Positions 10,291 to 20,816 of a stretch of 64,000 nucleotides of DNA are shown here, one piece after another. The position numbers and the translations under genes were made by a program. This DNA is from Turbatrix aceti (Eukaryota; Nematoda; Chromadorea; Rhabditida; Panagrolaimidae), in assembly GCA_963969345.1 (NCBI GenBank), contig OZ017770.1, positions 9,433,246-9,497,245 of the forward strand, read 5' to 3'. Numbering within the stretch: the stretch's first letter is position 1; each line of letters starts with the position of its first letter. Below the pieces are notes generated by a model that worked only from the letters and a program-made list of their open reading frames with translations, was not told the DNA's origin and searched no databases.

Positions 10291-10830
10291 AGAACTGGCA
10301 AACTCAATACAAACGTGTTTAGTCTAGTGGCTATCGATCACGCAAAAGAAAAATCAAAAACACGCATGCGCATGCGCATGCATAAAAAACAACATTATGA
10401 TGCATTACTCTGAAATTTGGGTTGTTTCTGAATTTTAAAATTTACACAGAAAGCAAGCCAGTTATCCGAGTCAAACAACATTGCCGTTTTCTTTACAGAA
10501 AATTAAAAGAGTTATCTGATTACCAAAGCGACATGGCATAGCATAAAAATTTTCTCAGGTCAAATATTTTGACGTGCCGTGGGTCGCTGTGAGTTGCTGG
10601 GAGTGGCATTGGGTCGCACACAAACAGAACATATCTTTTGATAAAAATGCCAATAAAAACACAATTTAAAAAAAAGACATCCCTGTAATTCCATCTTAAT
10701 AGTTTGCTTCAGGGGTATCAACAAATCAAATTCTTGTCGGTCCGGTCCGGCCCGATTGACACACTTGGGGAAAATGCCGTTTATACCCACCCCAGTCGAC
10801 CAGAAATGCCCCCTTACTAAAAATAACAAA
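10290..10830. repeat. Repeat module B, copy 2
   Basis: It is nearly identical to 13315-13868 and 29215-29795: the 'tgtttagatgtcagcgtaag' tract, an alternating gcatgcgcatgcgcatgc tract and the 'tccggtccggcccgattg' tract. A minus-strand ORF of about 89 codons is open in two copies, without family resemblance. Confidence 0.85.
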
Positions 10831-10837
10831 ACGTAAT

Positions 10838-11395
10838 AAAATAGTGACGAAAAATGTTACTCTACTTCAGCCTGCTAAATCAAACGTAACATTATAACGA
10901 AAAAAAGTGTTACTCTACTTCAGCCTGCTAAATCAAACGTAACATTATAGCGAAAAAAAGTGTTACTCTACTTCAGCCTGCTAAATCAAACGTAACATTA
11001 TAACGAAAAAAAGTGTTACTCTACTTCAGCCTGCTAAATCAAACGTAACATTATAGAGAAAAAAATTGTTACTCTACTTTAGCCAGCTAAATCAAACGTA
11101 ACATTATAGCGAAAAAAAGTGTTACTCTACTTCAGCCTGCTAAATCAAACGTAACATTATAGCGAAAAAAAGTGTTACTCTACTTCAGCCTGCTAAATCA
11201 AACGTAACATTATAGCGAAAAAAAGTGTTACTCTACTTCAGCCTGCTAAATCAAACGTAACATTATAGCGAAAAAAAGTGTTACTCTACTTCAGCCTGCT
11301 AAATCAAACGTAACATTATAGCGAAAAAAAGTGTTACTCTACTTCAGCCTGCTAAATCAAACGTAACATTATAGCGAAAAAAAGTGTTACTCTAT
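10838..11395. repeat. 53-bp tandem array T1
   Basis: About ten head-to-tail units with a 53-bp period (for example, the cagcctg word at 10921 recurs at 10974). Each unit carries tgttac and gtaaca as an internal dyad, around the word cttcagcctgctaaatcaaa. Units are nearly identical, which suggests recent amplification or concerted exchange. Shorter arrays follow module B at 13883 and 29795. Confidence 0.9.
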
Positions 11396-11399
11396 TTTT

Positions 11400-11735
11400 T
11401 AAGTTCAGGGGACAAAAAGTACCTTCGAAGTCTTCGTCGTCTACGTAGGGTACGTAGCGGACCTTCGAAGGTAACTTGAAAATCATTTTAAAGCACGTAA
11501 ATATACATTTTTGTGATTTAAAGCAAGACAGACAAACGCATGCTTTTGTCTGAGAAAAAAAAGGCAAAAAAATATGTGACCTGTTATGGCTCGGTTGAAA
11601 ATCTGCATCACACGCATAAAACAAAATCCATCAGTTATGATAAAAACGCAGGCTTCAATAGATAAACGAAAAAAGGGACAGACAGCACAATAATTTTGAA
11701 AGAAATAAACAACCACCTTTATTCCGAAACAGACT
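11400..11735. repeat. CTACGTAG motif and downstream module
   Basis: The order is the same as after the other arrays: ttcaggggacaaaaagtacc, the CTACGTAGGGTACGTAG motif between ttcgaag words, then a 230-bp AT-rich tract (gcacgtaaatatacatttttg). No gene is seen. Confidence 0.75.
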
Positions 11736-12585
11736 TCAATAGGATATGAGGCCACTTTTGTGTTCGCTTTGAGCTCAATATTGACTTTTTTGTAACTAGC
11801 CAGTCACAGCACTTTTGCAAGTAGGGACATCCTGCTTGTTTGATGGATGGTTGGGGGACTCACTCAGTCAGTCGTTGTTCACCCAGCCAGCCAGCTGGTC
11901 CTTTGTTTTTTCCACACACACTGCTGCGCGTTTAAACGTACTGTGGGGTACAACAAATATAAAAAAATTAAAAACGCTTTTTTTTATACTTTGTCACTGA
12001 CAGCACAGTTAAAAAAACGATTCAGACCTGGGAAGAAGTAAAGCCAAACAGTAAAACAAAGTGCAGCAGGATGCATGACACATTTGCAACGGACTTACGG
12101 CAGGCAATAAGTCGCTTTCCTTAAGCCTTTCGACTTAAAAGCTATGTACTGTAACTTGAAGCAAATAAAAAGAAAAGAATCTGTTTCCGTTGAAACGGTT
12201 TTCCAATGATGCCATAGGATACTGATTTCAGAAACCAAGGTCAGTGTCCGTATGGCATCACTGCGAAAGCTGTTTCAAGAAAATCGCTACAAAGTAGGAA
12301 TGTACCGATGCTTGCCTGTTTTACTTCACAAAAGAAGAATGGAAGCGCTGTGTCAGGAGCCAGGAAAAGAAAAATCTTGGATTAACGGACTAGGGGTATA
12401 ATTGACTGCCAAATAGAAAGACTCAATGATAGAAAACAAGGCACCGTTGATACAAAAAGGCAGATACCAAAAAAAATAGAGATACCGACTGGCTAATAGA
12501 GGAAAAAATTGCCGCACAGCAAAAACTCCGAAACGACCGAGTTGACACGATCGACTGCTGCGCACAATCATGCCAAAACACACTA
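11735..12585. repeat. Repeat module C, copy 1 (uninterrupted target)
   Basis: It contains the ggactcactcagtcagtcg tract, gtttaaacgtactgtggggt and, at about 12215, ggatactgatttcag. That last site is occupied by the large retroelement at 16574 and 34716, so this copy shows the empty site. Related copies lie at 15985-16573, 31255-31560, 34120-34715 and 38450-38715. Confidence 0.8.
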
Positions 12586-14935
12586 GTTGGGAGAACAATT
12601 CGGTTGATCACCGTTTAACATAATCGATACAAAAAGGCATAACAAAAAGAAGATGTGAACATGACAACAATCTGTCAGACAAGTATTTATACGAGTAAAA
12701 CAATAGTGATGGATAACAAATACATATATGTAAATAAAGAACGCCGGGTAAAACGTAATAACAAAAATTGAGCAGCAGAAACAAACAACCAAATCCCCCC
12801 CCCTCTCCCCTATTGACCAAATAGCACATGCTGTGCCTGATGCAACATAATCATCAGCAATAACCACTTGTAAAAGGCAGCAAAGACCAACGCAGAATTC
12901 GTGATACAAAGTGAGTTCAACTCTACTAACTAGTGTGTTTTGGCATGATTGTGCGCAGCGCAGCAGTCGATCGTGTCAACTCGGTCGTTTCGGAGTAAAG
13001 GTGGTTGTCTATGTATATCTATGTATGTATGTATGTTTTTTTGATGATCAGAGCTTAAACTCGCCAGCGCATGCGCGTTGTGTAAGAATTTTAACAGCTT
13101 GATAAGAGGATTAGTTTTAATATTGTTATAAAAATATTTTTTTAGTAAATCAAGTCTACGTCCCTCGCAACGAGCCATGTCTGAGAAAAAATATTAATTT
13201 TGAGCAACATTACAAGTTTAAAAAAAAATTGTTATCAGCTGTTTGTGCTTTTGTGTACGTGTAGATACCCAGCAGACGAAATATTTAGGCAAAGAGATTT
13301 TTCATGAGGTGTGTTTTGCTAATGTTTAGATGTCAGCGTAAGTGAAAAGAACTGGCAAACTCAATACAAACGTGTTTAGTCTAGTGGCTATCGATCACGC
13401 AAAAGAAAAATCAAAAACACGCATGCGCATGCGCATGCCTAAAAAACAACATTATGATGCATTACTCTGAAATTTGGATTGTTTCTGAATTTTAAAATTT
13501 ACACAGAAAGCAAGCCAGTTATCCGAGTCAAACAACATTGCCGTTTTCTTTACAGAAAATTAAAAGAGTTATCTGATTACCAAAGCGACATGGCATAGCA
13601 TAAAAATTTTCTCAGGTCAAATATTTTGACGTGCCGTGGGTCGCTGTGAGTTGCTGGGAGTGGCATTGGGTCGCACACAAACAGAACATATCTTTTGATA
13701 AAAATGCAAATAAAAACACAATTTAAAAAAAAAACATCCCTGTAATTCCATCTTAATAGTTTGCTTCAGGGGTATCAACAAATAAAATTCTTGTCGGTCC
13801 GGTCCGGCCCGATTGACACACTTGGCGAAAATGCCGTTTATACCCACCCCGTCGACCAGAAATGCCCCCTTACTAAGAATAACAAAACGTAATAAAATAG
13901 TGACGAAAAATGTTACTCTACTTCAGCCTGCTAAATCAAACGTAAGATTATAGCGAAAAAAAGTGTTACTCTACTTCAGCCTGCTAAATCAAACGTAAGA
14001 TTATAGCGAAAAAAAGTGTTACTCTACTTCAGCCTGCTAAATCAAACGTAAGATTATAGCGAAAAAAAGTGTTACTCTGATTTAGCGTGGAAAACAAAAC
14101 GTAATAAAATAGTGACGAAAAATGTTACTCTACTTCAGCCTGCTAAATCAAACGTAACATTATAGAAAAACGAATATTTGGAATGTTTTGAACAATTTTT
14201 TAAGTTCAGGGGACAAAAAGTACCTTCGAAGTCTTCGTCGTCTACGTAGGGTACGTAGCGGACCTTCGAAGGTAACTTGAAAATCATTTTAAAGCACGTA
14301 AATATACATTTTTGTGATTTAAAGCAAGACAGACAAACGCATGCTTTTGTCTGAGAAAAAAAATGGTCTTTGCTGCCTTTTACAAGTGGTTATTGCTGAT
14401 GATTATGTTGCATCAGGCACAGCATGTGCTTTTTGGTCAATAGGGGAGAGGGGGGGATGGATTTGGTTGATTGTTTCTGCTGCTCAATTTTTGTTCTTAC
14501 GTTTTACCCGGCGTTCTTTATTTACATATATGTATTTGTTATCCATCACTATTGTTTTACTCGTATAAATACTTGTCTGACAGATTGTTGTTATGTTCAC
14601 ATCTTCTTTTTGTTATGCCTTTTTGTATCGATTATGTTAAACGGTGATCAACCGAATTGTTCTCCCAACTAGTGTGTTTTGGCATGATTGTGCGCAGCAG
14701 TCGATCGTGTCAACTCGGTCGTTTCGGAGTAAAGGTGGTTGTCTATGTATTTCTTTCAAAATTATTGTGCTGTCTGCGCTTTTTTCGTTAATCTGGTGAA
14801 GCCTGCTGTTTTATTTTACCGGATGCATTCAGGTTGATACGTTTGATGCAGCGCTTTTGTCGAGCTATGATAGCTCACATAAATAACTGTTTGTCTTTTT
14901 TTTCTTGTACAAAAGCATGTGTCCGTTTGCTTTTG
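12586..14935. mobile_element. Composite inverted-arm element, copy E1
   Basis: Module A is in minus orientation at 12586-13178 and in plus orientation at 14362-14760 (continuing to about 14935). Between the arms lie module B (13315-13868), a 53-bp array and the CTACGTAG motif. The same order is found at 28235-30735. This reads as a non-autonomous DNA element with long inverted arms and no transposase. Its exact ends and target duplication could not be fixed. Confidence 0.6.
13883..14170. repeat. 53-bp tandem array T2
   Basis: Four to five units of the 53-bp repeat, with a private variant (gtaagattatag in place of gtaacattatag) in three adjacent units. That shows local homogenisation inside this copy. 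It ends with a diverged half unit (gatttagcgtggaaaacaaa). Confidence 0.85.
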
Positions 14936-15003
14936 TGCCGTTTGCTTTTGTTTTACGTGATAATGCAGTACTGGTTTTTCAAGGAGTTGTAAGCGAATAT
15001 CAC

Positions 15004-15514
15004 TGCCGGCGACAAGACAAACAAAAATGCTGCTGCTCGCCGCGGTACCACTGCCAGCCGTGGTGTCAGAGCCACAAACGCCGGACGTGGTGGCAGCACG
15101 GGTACTGGCCGACGAGTTTGTAAGTTCAGCTACTTAAATTGTCAATCCAAGCATTCGAGCCATTAGGTCAGTTGATCACTGAGTGAGTTATATATTTATG
15201 CAGTTTAGCTCGAAATTACAAACCGAGCACTGAATATACGATTTTTGTAGCCCAAGAAAATTCACGGCAATACGTTTTTTTATCAAAAAATATTTTTGAA
15301 ATGAATATTTTGGAAATATTTTTTATATGCACAATTGGCTCTAAGCTTTTCAAATTGAGTAATCACGTGACTTCGCTCAGTGCTCTCTCGGCCGAGCACT
15401 GCAGCAAGCAGATTGGCTCGAATGTTTGGCTCTACGTACCAGTTGGTATAACAATTTTAGTCACCACTTTCGTCGTTCTCAATGGCGTTTGTTTTTGTTG
15501 AAGAAGTAATAAAT
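15004..15514 (+). CDS. Duplicated small spliced gene, Arg/Gly-rich with C-terminal hydrophobic segment (copy 1)
   Basis: Exon 15004-15119 (5' end cut off by a repeat junction at about 15004) ends at a GAGTTT|gtaagt donor. The next exon starts after atttttgtag at 15251 and ends in TGA at 15501. A poly(A) signal AATAAA follows within ten bases. The phases agree (1 base plus 2 bases). The first exon in this frame is basic and Gly/Arg-rich (RGVRATNAGRGG). The second ends in a hydrophobic run that could be a membrane segment (VPVGITILVTTFVVLNGVCF). I do not recognise the protein. Copy 2 is at 33314-33920. The start codon and first exon are missing here, so this copy is probably a fragment. Confidence 0.4.
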
Positions 15515-15984
15515 ACATAACTTTGTGTTTTTAATAATTGTTTCATACTACACAAAACTGCGATCAATAAGAACGTTTGTTCCTGCCAATTCGGCGGATT
15601 TGCAAACGCAAAGGGGGAACATAATAAATCTAATCTTATAATAATTTTTCTTACGTTAAATCAGTTTACATTGAACAGAGAAATAAACATACCAGGAATG
15701 AAGCTGTGGGTTCGCGGATAACCCAAACGGTGGTCCCGCCACAAAATGCGCCAGGGCTTCAAAATCAGAAAATCACTAATATTTTAACTTTTTATAGGAA
15801 TAAAACTAAATTATATTTTTTGACTTTATAACTAGACAGTCACAAAATTTTTTCAAGTGTTGGGCAAATATTCGCTTAGTGTCCGTTTCAGGGATGAGAG
15901 CGGGTAATCACAATTAGCCAAGCGAAATATTATTTTTAGACCAAACAAACATAAAATCCAGCTCAAATAACACTAAACAGACTT
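15515..15984. other. Non-coding, with a 285-bp insertion relative to copy 2
   Basis: 15687-15971 has no counterpart in the duplicated segment at 34096, where the flanks meet directly. The inserted piece has no ORF, and I could not find a clear target duplication. The rest is AT-rich repeat sequence. Confidence 0.55.
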
Positions 15985-16573
15985 CAATAGGCTTTGAGGC
16001 CACTTTTGTGAGCATACACTGGATCCGGCAGTCACAGGTCATCTGGGGTCACTGTGTAAACGTTGACAACACAAGATGTATAATATGTATACTGATCACG
16101 TTATTTCGCTTTGAGCTCAATATTGACTTTTTTGTAACTAGCCAGTCACAGCACTTTTGCAAGTAGGGACATCCTGCTTGTTTGATGGATGGTTGGGGGA
16201 CTCACTCAGTCAGTCGTTGTCCACCCAGCCAGCCAGCTGGTCCTTTGTTTTTTCCACAAACACTGCTGCGCGTTTAAACGTACTGTGGGGTACAACAAAT
16301 ATAAAAAAATTAAAAAATTAAAAACGCTTTTTTTTATACTTTGTCACTGACAGCACAGTTAAAAAAAAGATTCAGACCTGGGAAGAAGTAAAGCCAAACA
16401 GTAAAACAAAGTGCAGCAGGATGCATGACACATTTGCAACGGACTTACGGCAGGCAATAAGTCGCTTTCCTTAAGCCTTTCGACTTAAAAGCTATGTACT
16501 GTAACTTGAAGCAAATAAAAAGAAAAGAATCTGTTTCCGTTGAAACGGTTTTCCAATGATGCCATAGGATACT
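15985..16573. repeat. Repeat module C, copy 2 (occupied target)
   Basis: It matches 34120-34715 closely and 11735-12220 in part. It ends at ggatact, where the retroelement LTR begins. Confidence 0.8.
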
Positions 16574-16953
16574 TGAGGTATCCCCTCATACCGTATCCTC
16601 TGTTTTCAAATTTCACAAAACGATCCATCATATTGCCCTGACACTTTTACAAGTAACAATGCCGACTCTAACCCTCGTAAAGTAATTTCTCATCGGTCGT
16701 AAAGCGAAAGGGAAAACAACACCTTGTTGATCCGTGCAGATCACGAGAACCCCCAAGGCGACTAGACGACCAAAGTCCGCCTTTGTCCCTTACTCGCTGG
16801 ATCCCTGATCCCGCCAAAATGCCGTTGTCCTTAATACCAGACAAAGCAGGTTCCGCCCTGTCCTTTGTCTGCAATTTAAAATAAAATAAATTCTTGTTGA
16901 AAGTCGTGTGTGACCGCCACCGTACGAAGGGTTACCGAACCGGGGATACGACA
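16574..16953 (+). repeat. 5' LTR of the outer retroelement
   Basis: This 380-bp repeat starts TGAGGTATCCCC and ends GGGGATACGACA, so the ends form an imperfect inverted repeat with TG...CA termini. It matches 34716-35095 closely. A poly(A)-like aataaaataaa lies at about 16880. No 3' partner is present in this copy. Confidence 0.8.
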
Positions 16954-16956
16954 AAT

Positions 16957-16974
16957 TGGTGCCACTCCCCCGCC
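16957..16974 (+). promoter_or_regulatory. Primer-binding site
   Basis: TGGTGCCACTCCCCCGCC starts four bases after the LTR with the TGG complementary to a tRNA CCA end. The priming tRNA was not identified. The same sequence is at 35099 in copy 2. Confidence 0.65.
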
Positions 16975-17073
16975 CTTCTGTGGTCTCACGACTAACTTTG
17001 TGAGTTAAATCTCACGATATTCCGGAATATTCAACGGCCTAGCTGAATATATACGCGAAACAACAAACGAAAC

Positions 17074-19149
17074 ATGCCTACCCTGTTCGAACGAGGATCT
17101 ACCCTGGAGAACACCATCCAACAACTCCAACAATTCGAAGCCTCAACAATCAAATCGACAACGGATACGGAGAACATGGCAAAAAAAACCCGACAACGAC
17201 AAACCAAGCTTGAAGAAACGATCGAAAAACTGGCCGAGGAAATGAAGATGCTGCAAACAGAAAAGGACCTGCTGAGAAACGAGAATGCCCTACTGACACG
17301 GACGACAACCCTGCTCTTGGAAAAGACTGCCCGACTGGAGAAGACTGCCGAAAACACGAACGGATGCAACGACACGGAACACAAGGAACTGAAGGTATGT
17401 TTTTATAAATTTTTAGGTGACACGGAACGGAAATGGAAGGAACTGAAAGAACTGCTAGCAGCACTGTACGCGCGACAAGAAGAAACACAAGAAACGACAA
17501 TCAAGAAGATCAAGGACATGAAGCAGCTGATAACTACGAAAATTGGAAATACGACAACAAATGGAATGAAGGACGATGAACTCGAGACAACGACAATGGA
17601 AATGGACGATTTGAAGAAGAAACTTGGATTGGCAGCAGGAAATGGAACAAATGGAACTACGACGACAATTGGATTGGCAGCAGGAAAGGATACACACGGA
17701 ACGACGACAAACGAACCACGATTGGAACAAATGGCAGCAACATTGGAAAACATGAAATTGGAAATGGAGACCCTCAGAAAATCGAAAACGGAAACAACAA
17801 ACAAGAATACGACTCTACTTCGACGCGACAAGTTCTTGATCCCGAAGGAAAAGAAACCGACATCAACGACTCAAGACACGACAGCGATATTGGAAAAGCT
17901 CCGTAACCTGACCCTGCGACACAAAAACCAAGAAGCAATGGAAACAGAAACGGCAGCAACCACAACGACAACTACGGCGCAACTCAACATGCTATCCATC
18001 TACATCCCCGCAGATGAAGTACCCAAATTTACCGAAAATGGAACACAGGCGTTCACTCAATGGTTACGACAACTCGAACTACAGATGACCAAGCACCCCT
18101 TTCAACCCGATGAACGACAACGTCTAGCCTACCTAGTATCAAAACTCAAAGGAATAGCTCTCTTGACATACGACTCACTGCCGCAGAACACCAGAAACAA
18201 CTACTACGAAGCAACTGAAGCCCTACATCTTCGATTCTCCAACAACGCAGCAATAAGAATAATCTTCAAAACGGAAAGCGCCACACATGGAACAATGGAA
18301 TTAGAAAACTCGACAACCGAAACGGAAACGCATACAACGACGCGAATCGCTCAAATCAATATGATGGAAGATAAATACCCATGCGACGACATACCTTTCT
18401 TCGAAGGAAACCCGACGCAATTATTCAATCAATGGCTACGGAAACTCGAACTGCTAATGGCAAGAAGCACCCAAGATTTCACCGAAGAAAATCGAAAGGC
18501 CCACTTAGTATCAAGACTCAAAGGTAAAGCCTTGATGGCATACGACACATTTCCAGACAACGTAAGAGACAGCTACGACGAAACGGTTCACGCTCTACAT
18601 CAACGCTTCCCAAGTGCCAACGCAAAGATCGCAGCAGAAGAAGAATTTGCCCAATGCTACCAGAAAACAGGAGAAAGCGTATTTGAGTATTCAACTCGCT
18701 TGGCAACCCTCGTGTACACCATGATGGAAGGAGAACCGCCTGCAAGCATCGAAAGTACTCTCAGAAGAGAAACAATCAACAGAATGCTTCCCACAATTAG
18801 CGCCTTCATAAGTGGACATAATCCCGCTACGACCGAAGAAGCAATCGCTCTGGCACACCGGCAAGAAATAATTGCGGAACAAACCGCACGAGCAGAAAAA
18901 CTGATCAACGCAACCGCCAATCAACTATCAAATACGTTGACTATCTCCGACGGAAAATGCTACAAATGTCAAAAATCAGGACACTTCGCAAAAGAATGTC
19001 GCGAACAAAGGTGCTACTACTGTCAGAAAACCGGACACTACGCAAACGAATGCAGAACCAGGAAAAGAAATAACGGCAGCAATCAATACCGACGCAACAA
19101 CCGGTACAACCGACAATATTCGCCACATCCAAGGAAAACCAGTGGTTGA
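17074..19149 (+). CDS. Gag polyprotein of the outer retroelement (copy 1)
   Basis: 691 codons, ATG at 17074, TGA at 19147-19149. The N-terminal third is a charged, Thr-rich coiled coil. Two related capsid-like segments follow at about residues 310-400 and 440-560: both contain a FTQWLRQLEL / FNQWLRKLEL motif and an AYLVSKLKG / AHLVSRLKG motif, so the capsid region appears internally duplicated. Two CCHC zinc knuckles lie near the C-terminus (CYKCQKSGHFAKEC and CYYCQKTGHYANEC), followed by a basic tail. A 22-base stretch at 17395-17416 looks like a minimal intron (gtatgt...tttttag), but the frame is open through it and would be lost if it were removed. The downstream ORF is in the same frame after the UGA. 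Confidence 0.9.
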   Translation: MPTLFERGSTLENTIQQLQQFEASTIKSTTDTENMAKKTRQRQTKLEETIEKLAEEMKMLQTEKDLLRNENALLTRTTTLLLEKTARLEKTAENTNGCNDTEHKELKVCFYKFLGDTERKWKELKELLAALYARQEETQETTIKKIKDMKQLITTKIGNTTTNGMKDDELETTTMEMDDLKKKLGLAAGNGTNGTTTTIGLAAGKDTHGTTTNEPRLEQMAATLENMKLEMETLRKSKTETTNKNTTLLRRDKFLIPKEKKPTSTTQDTTAILEKLRNLTLRHKNQEAMETETAATTTTTTAQLNMLSIYIPADEVPKFTENGTQAFTQWLRQLELQMTKHPFQPDERQRLAYLVSKLKGIALLTYDSLPQNTRNNYYEATEALHLRFSNNAAIRIIFKTESATHGTMELENSTTETETHTTTRIAQINMMEDKYPCDDIPFFEGNPTQLFNQWLRKLELLMARSTQDFTEENRKAHLVSRLKGKALMAYDTFPDNVRDSYDETVHALHQRFPSANAKIAAEEEFAQCYQKTGESVFEYSTRLATLVYTMMEGEPPASIESTLRRETINRMLPTISAFISGHNPATTEEAIALAHRQEIIAEQTARAEKLINATANQLSNTLTISDGKCYKCQKSGHFAKECREQRCYYCQKTGHYANECRTRKRNNGSNQYRRNNRYNRQYSPHPRKTSG
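19147..19149 (+). other. In-frame UGA between gag and the downstream polyprotein
   Basis: The gag stop is the only stop between 17074 and the first ATG of the downstream ORF at 19315 in this frame: 55 sense codons follow it without a break. The arrangement is the same in copy 2 (37289-37291 and 37457). This fits stop-codon readthrough as the way to make the gag-pol product, but the context GGT UGA UUU is not one of the classic leaky contexts. Confidence 0.6.
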
Positions 19150-19314
19150 TTTCGAAACAACGGCAACAAAATTCCCAGCCGCACGCGTTCACTGTCACCC
19201 GGATACAACAACGGTTCACACAAGAACCATGGCCGAAATCGCAGCAGAACTCCAGAACGAAGAACAACCATAAGATTTGCAGACGCAAATGTCGTTCAAG
19301 CTCCAACATTCACA

Positions 19315-20430
19315 ATGATGCCAATCGGCACAACCAAGTCGACAACGGAAAAGAAGAAGACTGGCAAGATGACAAAATTTCTCACAACACTCACCATAAT
19401 GGCAATCTTCACATCACCAGCAACCGCTCTGATTCAAACAGACGATGTACTGTTTTGTACAAAAGACGCGCCAACTTCATATTGGACACTGCCAGACAAA
19501 CCGCCCTGTCAAGCCCCAGACTTTCGCACCTTAGACGCCGTAATCGACACAACATGGGAAATATACCGACCGAACACGATTGAATACCAAACGATCGCTC
19601 ATTACTGTCAATGCAGACGCACGATTCAATCGCACAAATGTGGTTTCTTTGGAAGTGACATCTATTCCGAACCAATAACAGAACCTGTTACAACGACAGC
19701 AGCAGAATACAAACGAATGGCAACAGTGCAGCTATCGGATCACGGCACGCTTATAAACAAAACAGCTTTCTTTGCGACCAACAACACGATCAACTTCCCT
19801 GATTACTGGTTTCCACGATACATGTGGAGTGATACAGAATCAGTCATCAACTGCTACCTTAGCACAACGAACATTTACACCCGACATGGAATTGAAGAAA
19901 TCACGAAGGCAATCGTCTCAACGACTCCTTTTTTCTATCGTCATGGATCGTGCCGGCTTGAAGAACAAGGCGTACTCATCTGGGAACCCGACCAGACTCA
20001 CCAATGCAAATACATACCAATGAAATCAATGGAAGGATCCTTTGGAGGAAACGTCTTCATAGCCGAAAATCGTCAATTTGCCCTATCATTCCGTCCAAAT
20101 GCTGAACATGCAAAGTTCACCGACTGCAATAATACATTTCTGCTATCTGACCAAGGCTACGCCATCATCATGCGAGCATGGAACGACACTCAAAATAAGC
20201 GCAACCACAGAATAGAACAAAAGAAGCGACTTCCGCGAGACAGAGGAATTGTTCTCACCGAACAATTTGCTGCTCAATTAACGGCTCTACAGCGAAACAC
20301 GGACGCCTCAGCTAGACAATTCTTCATGGCATCAGTGCGCCATGTCTGCTCCGCACTAGAAGCCATTGCCGACGCAACCGTCGCCCTCGCAGCAGCTAAC
20401 CCAACTCTACTTGCTCGAGAACTTCTAAAC
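19315..20430 (+). pseudogene. Glycoprotein-like region, N-terminal part (copy 1, interrupted)
   Basis: The 372 codons before the nested insertion start with a hydrophobic segment (MTKFLTTLTIMAIFTSPATA) suited to a signal sequence. A Cys-rich region with several N-X-T sequons follows, then a basic site (KKRLPR) and an Ala/Leu-rich segment with heptad character. The matching C-terminal part, with a transmembrane-like stretch, is after the nested element (from 23188). The frame agrees on both sides of the 5-bp target duplication, so the insertion broke one continuous ORF. The features suggest a membrane glycoprotein (env-like), but I could not assign it to a known env or fusion-protein class. 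Its position, between gag and protease, is unusual. As it stands it ends at a stop formed by the inserted LTR. Confidence 0.6.
20426..20430 (+). other. Target-site duplication TAAAC (left)
   Basis: TAAAC precedes the inner 5' LTR, and an identical TAAAC follows the inner 3' LTR at 23183-23187. Five-base duplications are typical of LTR element integration. Confidence 0.9.
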
Positions 20431-20569
20431 TGGTGATAGTCACGTGACGGCGTGCAATTAGCATACTTGTATATAAGACTGCCTTGGATTCCGAATAAAC
20501 ATGACTCTCTCTCTTGTGTCCGCGTGCCACTCGTGCTTCCTCTCTAGTCTGTACGCGAGACGTACAGCA
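20431..20569 (+). repeat. Inner element 5' LTR
   Basis: 139 bp, TGGTGATAGT...TACAGCA. It contains a TATA-like tatataag (20471), a poly(A) signal AATAAA (20496) and an E-box-like cacgtg near the start. The primer-binding site TGGTGACGAGACC begins one to two bases after its end. Confidence 0.9.
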
Positions 20570-20816
20570 CTGGTGACGAGACCAGGACTCGACCCACGCA
20601 CTACTCCGAAGAGACTGGACAGTCACCGGCGATCGCACAGCAGCGACTCGTCGACACGCTAGGTAAGTTGGCCGGCAGAGACCGAGCCAAGAAACGTCAG
20701 AATCTTCGAGAAAGCCGGCAGAGACCGAGCTCAGAAGCGACTAAATCGTCAGAATCAGCGATAAGACTGCACTGATACCAGATCGGGCAGCGACCAGGCT
20801 TTGCATACAGAAACCT

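Noticed and set aside
10838..11395. Regular 53-bp repeats, considered as a CRISPR array
   Set aside because: The units are contiguous with no unique spacers, and the context is a eukaryotic genome with spliced genes.
17031..17831. Minus-strand ORFs opposite gag (also 18657-19309 and their copies at 35173-37451)
   Set aside because: They are Ser/Phe/Val-rich mirror frames of the Thr/Lys/Glu-rich gag and appear wherever gag does.
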